In this document: one piece after another, positions 32,352 through 35,969 of the stretch
How positions within the stretch are numbered: the first letter of the stretch is position 1
How the letters are laid out: the number at the start of each line of letters is the position of its first letter
Source: Antribacter soli
Lineage (GTDB): Bacteria; Actinomycetota; Actinomycetes; Actinomycetales; Cellulomonadaceae
Direction of reading: 5' to 3'
NCBI RefSeq assembly: GCF_021568775.1
Contig: NZ_JAKGSG010000051.1
Span: 1-35,969, forward strand
DNA length: 35,969 nt
Translations under genes and position numbers: made by a program
The notes under the pieces: generated by a model
Told to the model about the DNA's origin: nothing
What the model saw: only the letters and a program-made list of their open reading frames with translations
Databases searched by the model: none

Positions 32352-35262
32352 GTTCGTTCGTTCGGCCTCCTCGACCCTCGAGACGCCGGTCGAGCGGGCG
32401 ATGCGCGACAAGTTCACGAAGTCCGGAGGCCAGGCCGGCGCGCCCGCACCGTCGCAGGGCGGCGCTCCCAAGCCTGCCGCGGCCCGTCCGGCGGCCCCGA
32501 AGCCCCCGGTCAAGGCGGCTCCCGCCGCTGCGGCACCTGCTCCGGCGGCTCCGGCTCCGGCTCCGGCCGCACCCAAGCCCGCCGAGGCGGCTCCGGCCGC
32601 CGCGCAGCAGGCTCCACAGACCGTGACGCCGCCGGCCCAGCCGCCGGCCGCACCGGCCCCGTCCCGGCCGGCGCCCGCCCCTGCGGCGCCGCGCCCCACG
32701 AGCTCTGCCCCGACCCCGGGGCCCCGTCCGGCGACCCCGCGCCCTGCCGCGGCGCCGGGCAGCCGTGACGGCGGCGGTCGTCCGTCCGGCCCCCGCTCCG
32801 GCGCACCGCGCCCGGGTGGCCGCGAGGGCGCCCCGCGTCCTGGCAACAACCCGTTCGCGCCGAGCCAGGGAATGCCCCGGCCCGGTCAGCGTCCGGAGCG
32901 CAGCGACCGTCCGGACCGCGACGCCAACCGCGCTCCCCGCGAGGGCGCCCCGCGTCCTGGCAACAACCCGTTCGCGCCGAGCCAGGGCATGCCCCGGCCG
33001 GGTCAGCGTCCGGAGCGCAGCGACCGTCCCGAGGGCGGCGCGCCCTCGGGCGGTCCCCGTCCGGGTGGCCCGCGTCCCGCGGCGGCACCGCGTCCGGGTG
33101 GTCCGCGCCCCAACCCCGGCATGATGCCGGGCCGTACCTCCATGCCGCGTCCGGGTGACCGCCCGGCGCCGGGTGGTGCCGGCGGTGGCCGTGGACGCCC
33201 TGGTGGCGGCGGCGGTCGTCCGGGTGGTGCCGGTGGACCGGGTGCCGGTGGTGCTCCGGGTGCCGGCGGCGGTTTCGCCGGTCGTCCCGGTGGCGGCGGC
33301 GGTCGTGGCGGTGCCGGTCGTGGCTCCACGCAGGGCGCCTTCGGGCGCGCCGGTGGCAAGCCGGTCCGCGGGCGGAAGTCCAAGAGGGCGAAGCGCCAGG
33401 AGTTCGAGCAGATGCAGGCGCCGTCGCTGGGCGGCGTGCAGGTGCCCCGTGGCAACGGGAACACCATCGTGCGCCTGCGCCACGGCTCGTCCCTGAACGA
33501 CTTCGCGGACAAGATCGACGCGAACCCCGCGTCGCTCGTCACCGTGCTGTTCCACCTGGGCGAGATGGCCACGGCCACGCAGTCGCTCGACGAGGACACG
33601 TTCGGCACGCTGGCCACCGAGCTCGGCTACGTCATCGAGATGGTGTCGGCCGAGGAGGAGGACCGCGAGCTGCTCGGTGCGTTCGACATCGACCTGGAGG
33701 CCGAGGAGGCCGCCGAGTCCGACGAGGACCTCGAGGCGCGTCCGCCGGTCGTGACCGTCATGGGTCACGTCGACCACGGTAAGACGAAGCTCCTCGACGC
33801 GATCCGCAAGACGGACGTCGTCGCGGGCGAGCACGGCGGCATCACGCAGCACATCGGTGCCTACCAGGTGACGCACGAGCACGAGGGCGTCGACCGCAAG
33901 ATCACGTTCATCGACACCCCGGGTCACGAGGCGTTCACCGCCATGCGTGCTCGTGGTGCGCAGGTCACGGACATCGCGATCCTCGTGGTCGCGGCGGACG
34001 ACGGCGTGATGCCGCAGACGGTCGAGGCGCTCAACCACGCCCAGGCCGCCGGCGTGCCGATCGTGGTCGCGGTGAACAAGATCGACAAGGAGGGGGCAAA
34101 CCCCGCCAAGGTCCGTCAGCAGCTCACCGAGTACAACCTGGTGGCCGAGGAGTACGGCGGCGACACCATGTTCGTGGACGTCGCGGCGAAGCCCGGCATC
34201 GGCATCGACGACCTCCTCGAGGCCGTCCTGCTCACTGCCGACGCGGCGCTCGACCTGCGTGCAGTCGCCAACAAGGACGCCCGAGGCGTGGCCATCGAGG
34301 CCAACCTCGACAAGGGCCGCGGCGCCGTCGCGACGGTGCTGGTCCAGGCCGGCACGCTGCACGTCGGGGACGCGATCGTCGCGGGCACGGCCCACGGCCG
34401 TGTGCGTGCGATGTTCGACGAGCACGGCAACGCGCTGACCGAGGCCACTCCGGCCCGTCCGGTGCAGGTGCTCGGTCTCGCGTCGGTGCCCAGCGCCGGT
34501 GACACGTTCCTCGTGGCGCCGGACGAGCGCACCGCTCGCCAGATCGCCGAGAAGCGTCAGGCCGCCGAGCGTGCCGCCCTCCTGGCGAAGCGCCGCAAGC
34601 GCATCAGCCTCGAGGACTTCACCAAGGCGCTCGAGCAGGGCAAGGTCGAGACCCTCAACCTGGTCCTCAAGGGCGACGTGTCCGGTGCCGTCGAGGCACT
34701 GGAGGACGCGCTGCTCAAGATCGACGTCGGCGAGGAGGTCCAGCTGCGGGTCATCCACCGCGGCGTGGGTGCCATCACGCAGAACGACGTCAACCTGGCC
34801 ACGGTCGACAACGCCGTGATCATCGCCTTCAACGTGAAGTTCGGTGAGCGCGTCGAGGACCTGGCCGACCGCGAGGGCGTCGAGGTCAAGTTCTACTCGG
34901 TCATCTACCAGGCGATCGAGGACGTCGAGGCGGCCCTCAAGGGCATGCTCAAGCCGGAGTACGAGGAGGTCCAGCTGGGCTCCGCGGAGATCCGCCAGGT
35001 CTTCCGCTCCTCGAAGTTCGGCAACATCGCGGGCTCGATCGTCCGGTCGGGCACCATCCGCCGTAACTCGAAGGCACGCGTGCTGCGCAACGGCACGGTG
35101 GTGGGGGACAACCTCACGATCGAGTCGCTGCGCCGCGAGAAGGACGACGTCACCGAGGTCCGCGAGGGCTTCGAGTGCGGTATCGGTCTCGGGTCGTACA
35201 ACGACATCAACGATGGCGACGTCATCGAGACCTTCGAGATGCGGGAGAAGCCCCGCAGCTGA
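32266..35262 (+). CDS. infB: Translation initiation factor IF2
   Basis: A 998-residue GTPase that brings initiator tRNA to the 30S subunit and promotes subunit joining. Residues 1-50 are the IF2_N domain ([22 protein letters not shown]). Residues about 55-375 are a long Pro/Ala/Gly/Arg-rich disordered region containing a 39-residue tandem duplication (32820-33029). The G domain has G1 GHVDHGKT at 500-507, G3 DTPGH at 550-554 and G4 NKID at 604-607. The rest is domains II-IV, ending FEMREKPRS. The GTG at 32266 follows AGGAGAG. Its leader holds the mini-ORF relay, and a strong hairpin follows the stop. Confidence 0.97.
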   Translation: MAKIRVHELAKQLGVESKTLMAELKAAGEFVRSASSTLETPVERAMRDKFTKSGGQAGAPAPSQGGAPKPAAARPAAPKPPVKAAPAAAAPAPAAPAPAPAAPKPAEAAPAAAQQAPQTVTPPAQPPAAPAPSRPAPAPAAPRPTSSAPTPGPRPATPRPAAAPGSRDGGGRPSGPRSGAPRPGGREGAPRPGNNPFAPSQGMPRPGQRPERSDRPDRDANRAPREGAPRPGNNPFAPSQGMPRPGQRPERSDRPEGGAPSGGPRPGGPRPAAAPRPGGPRPNPGMMPGRTSMPRPGDRPAPGGAGGGRGRPGGGGGRPGGAGGPGAGGAPGAGGGFAGRPGGGGGRGGAGRGSTQGAFGRAGGKPVRGRKSKRAKRQEFEQMQAPSLGGVQVPRGNGNTIVRLRHGSSLNDFADKIDANPASLVTVLFHLGEMATATQSLDEDTFGTLATELGYVIEMVSAEEEDRELLGAFDIDLEAEEAAESDEDLEARPPVVTVMGHVDHGKTKLLDAIRKTDVVAGEHGGITQHIGAYQVTHEHEGVDRKITFIDTPGHEAFTAMRARGAQVTDIAILVVAADDGVMPQTVEALNHAQAAGVPIVVAVNKIDKEGANPAKVRQQLTEYNLVAEEYGGDTMFVDVAAKPGIGIDDLLEAVLLTADAALDLRAVANKDARGVAIEANLDKGRGAVATVLVQAGTLHVGDAIVAGTAHGRVRAMFDEHGNALTEATPARPVQVLGLASVPSAGDTFLVAPDERTARQIAEKRQAAERAALLAKRRKRISLEDFTKALEQGKVETLNLVLKGDVSGAVEALEDALLKIDVGEEVQLRVIHRGVGAITQNDVNLATVDNAVIIAFNVKFGERVEDLADREGVEVKFYSVIYQAIEDVEAALKGMLKPEYEEVQLGSAEIRQVFRSSKFGNIAGSIVRSGTIRRNSKARVLRNGTVVGDNLTIESLRREKDDVTEVREGFECGIGLGSYNDINDGDVIETFEMREKPRS
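32820..33029 (+). repeat. Tandem duplication in the IF2 linker region
   Basis: A segment of about 93 bases (32820-32912) recurs 117 bases downstream (about 32937-33029) with few mismatches. It encodes [20 protein letters not shown] and following residues twice. It lies in the disordered N-terminal part of IF2 and preserves the frame. Confidence 0.85.
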
Positions 35263-35279
35263 CGGCCGGGTCTCGCCCT

Positions 35280-35338
35280 GGTGCCCGACGCCGGGCGTTC
35301 GCCTTCCTCAGGGAGGCGGGCGCCCGTCGTCGGGCACC
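35280..35338 (+). promoter_or_regulatory. Long infB-rbfA intergenic hairpin
   Basis: The stem begins GGTGCCCGACG (35280-35290), paired with CGTCGGGCACC (read from 35328-35338, with one mismatch at 35291/35327). It continues through CGGGCG/CGCCCG and CGCCTTCC/GGGAGGCG with a few G-U pairs to a 3-base loop at 35308-35310. In all there are 27-28 near-continuous pairs. There is no T-run after it, so it may be an RNase III-type processing site or a partial terminator rather than a simple end of the operon. Confidence 0.8.
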
Positions 35339-35390
35339 TGCGTGCGAGGCCGTGTCCGGGCGGGGAAACCAGAACAGGAAGCTGAGAAAC

Positions 35391-35834
35391 ATGGTCGACC
35401 ACCCGCGGGCCCGCAAGCTCGCCGACCGCATCAAGGAGATCGTCGCGCAGATGCTCGACACCCGTATCAAGGATCCCCGTCTCGGTTTCGTGACCGTGAC
35501 GGACGTCCGCGTGACGGGCGACCTGCAGAACGCGTCGGTGTTCTACACCGTGTACGGCACGGACGAGGAGCGCGACGGGTCCGCCGCCGCGCTGAAGAGT
35601 GCCACGGGCCTGATCCGCTCGGAGGTCGGCAAGCAGACGGGTCTGCGTCTGACGCCGACGATCGAGTTCCACCTCGACTCCGTGCCCGAGACCGCCGCGC
35701 ACCTGGACGCGGCCCTGATCGAGGCGCGCCGCCGGGACGCGGAGCTCGAGGCCCTGCGAGCCGGCGCCCGGTACGCCGGCGACGAGGACCCGTACCGCAA
35801 GCCGCGCGACGAAGAGGACGACGTCGAGGGCTGA
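35391..35834 (+). CDS. rbfA: Ribosome-binding factor A
   Basis: A 147-residue 30S maturation factor with a KH-like fold. [40 protein letters not shown], the [23 protein letters not shown] helix and LDSVPE are family hallmarks. The last 35 residues are acidic/basic and less conserved. The ATG at 35391 follows AGGAAG by 9 bases. It is the last gene of the operon visible in the window, separated from infB by the long hairpin. Confidence 0.95.
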   Translation: MVDHPRARKLADRIKEIVAQMLDTRIKDPRLGFVTVTDVRVTGDLQNASVFYTVYGTDEERDGSAAALKSATGLIRSEVGKQTGLRLTPTIEFHLDSVPETAAHLDAALIEARRRDAELEALRAGARYAGDEDPYRKPRDEEDDVEG

Positions 35835-35901
35835 CGCCTTCCGGCTGACGACAGCACGCCGGAGTAGGACCAGCCGAAAGCGGAACGGCACGCGGGAGGG
35901 T

Positions 35902-35918
35902 GCGGGCGATACGCCCGC
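35902..35918 (+). terminator. Hairpin after rbfA
   Basis: GCGGGCG and CGCCCGC pair perfectly around ATA. It lies 68 bases past rbfA and is followed by C-rich sequence to the window end. It is a possible terminator. The last 50 bases are C-rich and hold no recognisable gene. Confidence 0.45.
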
Positions 35919-35969
35919 CCCCCACCCCCGGGCGGTACGCCGCGCCCCCGTCCACCCCCAGGACCGCGC

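Noticed and set aside
32440-33360. GC-rich repetitive stretch in infB as a CRISPR or satellite array
   Set aside because: There are no regular spacers; it is the coding sequence for the Pro/Ala/Gly-rich IF2 linker with one tandem duplication.
31810-34758. Very long open frame on the minus strand opposite infB
   Set aside because: It mirrors codon structure of a GC-rich gene on the other strand, has Arg/Gly/His-rich low-complexity content and no recognisable domain.
35919-35969. Start of a further gene after rbfA
   Set aside because: The sequence is C-rich and shows no start codon with a ribosome site or recognisable peptide; quality may fall at the window end.

Overview
The window is chromosomal DNA from a very GC-rich actinobacterium. 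Third codon positions are almost all G or C, GTG starts are frequent, several genes look leaderless, and the gene blocks are typically actinobacterial. A secreted GH12 cellulase with an Fn3 linker and CBM2, together with the wording of the housekeeping proteins, suggests Micrococcales near Cellulomonas, Cellulosimicrobium or Promicromonospora. That placement is inference. I saw no rRNA, tRNA, CRISPR array, insertion sequence or prophage.

Layout. 1-95 is a poly-G/poly-C tract, probably an assembly artefact. 104-1891: a MerR regulator divergent from an MFS exporter, sharing a typical MerR promoter. 1900-5000: SDR oxidoreductase, GH12 cellulase and a small coiled-coil membrane protein. 5154-8636: accessory minus-strand genes (YjbR-like protein, an orphan protein with two candidate zinc sites, PIN toxin with a damaged antitoxin, VWA protein, a small HTH-like protein with a clear operator, MarR-like protein). 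8759-10220: SIMPL-domain protein and a helical-repeat protein of unknown role.

10270-24642 carries the isoprenoid/protease block dxr - rseP - ispG. It is interrupted by two sets of genes. The first is a polyamine import and catabolism cluster (11459-20595): class III aminotransferase, Lrp/AsnC regulator, aminobutyraldehyde-type dehydrogenase, Tat-type lipoprotein PotD, PotA, PotB, PotC and a saccharopine-dehydrogenase-like enzyme. The last of these is broken by a second poly-G/C tract at 19802-19984. The second is a minus-strand membrane protein (22026-23369). The likely logic of the cluster is uptake of putrescine or spermidine, transamination to an aldehyde, and oxidation to the acid, under Lrp control.

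24655-28596: a GNAT acetyltransferase, a Fpg/Nei DNA glycosylase and proS. 28720-29790: a DUF4439-type lipoprotein. 30029-35834: the translation/transcription operon rimP - nusA - ylxR - infB - rbfA.

The most interesting feature is the infB leader (32070-32351). Two hairpins are followed by a relay of four mini-ORFs, each starting inside the stop codon of the one before (ATGA, ATGA, TAATG) and each shifted in frame. The last runs out of frame over the infB start. Since infB encodes the initiator-tRNA factor IF2, this looks like a translation-initiation sensor. A second notable RNA element is a nearly uninterrupted 27-28 bp hairpin between infB and rbfA. Several convergent gene pairs are closed by perfect or near-perfect palindromic terminators.
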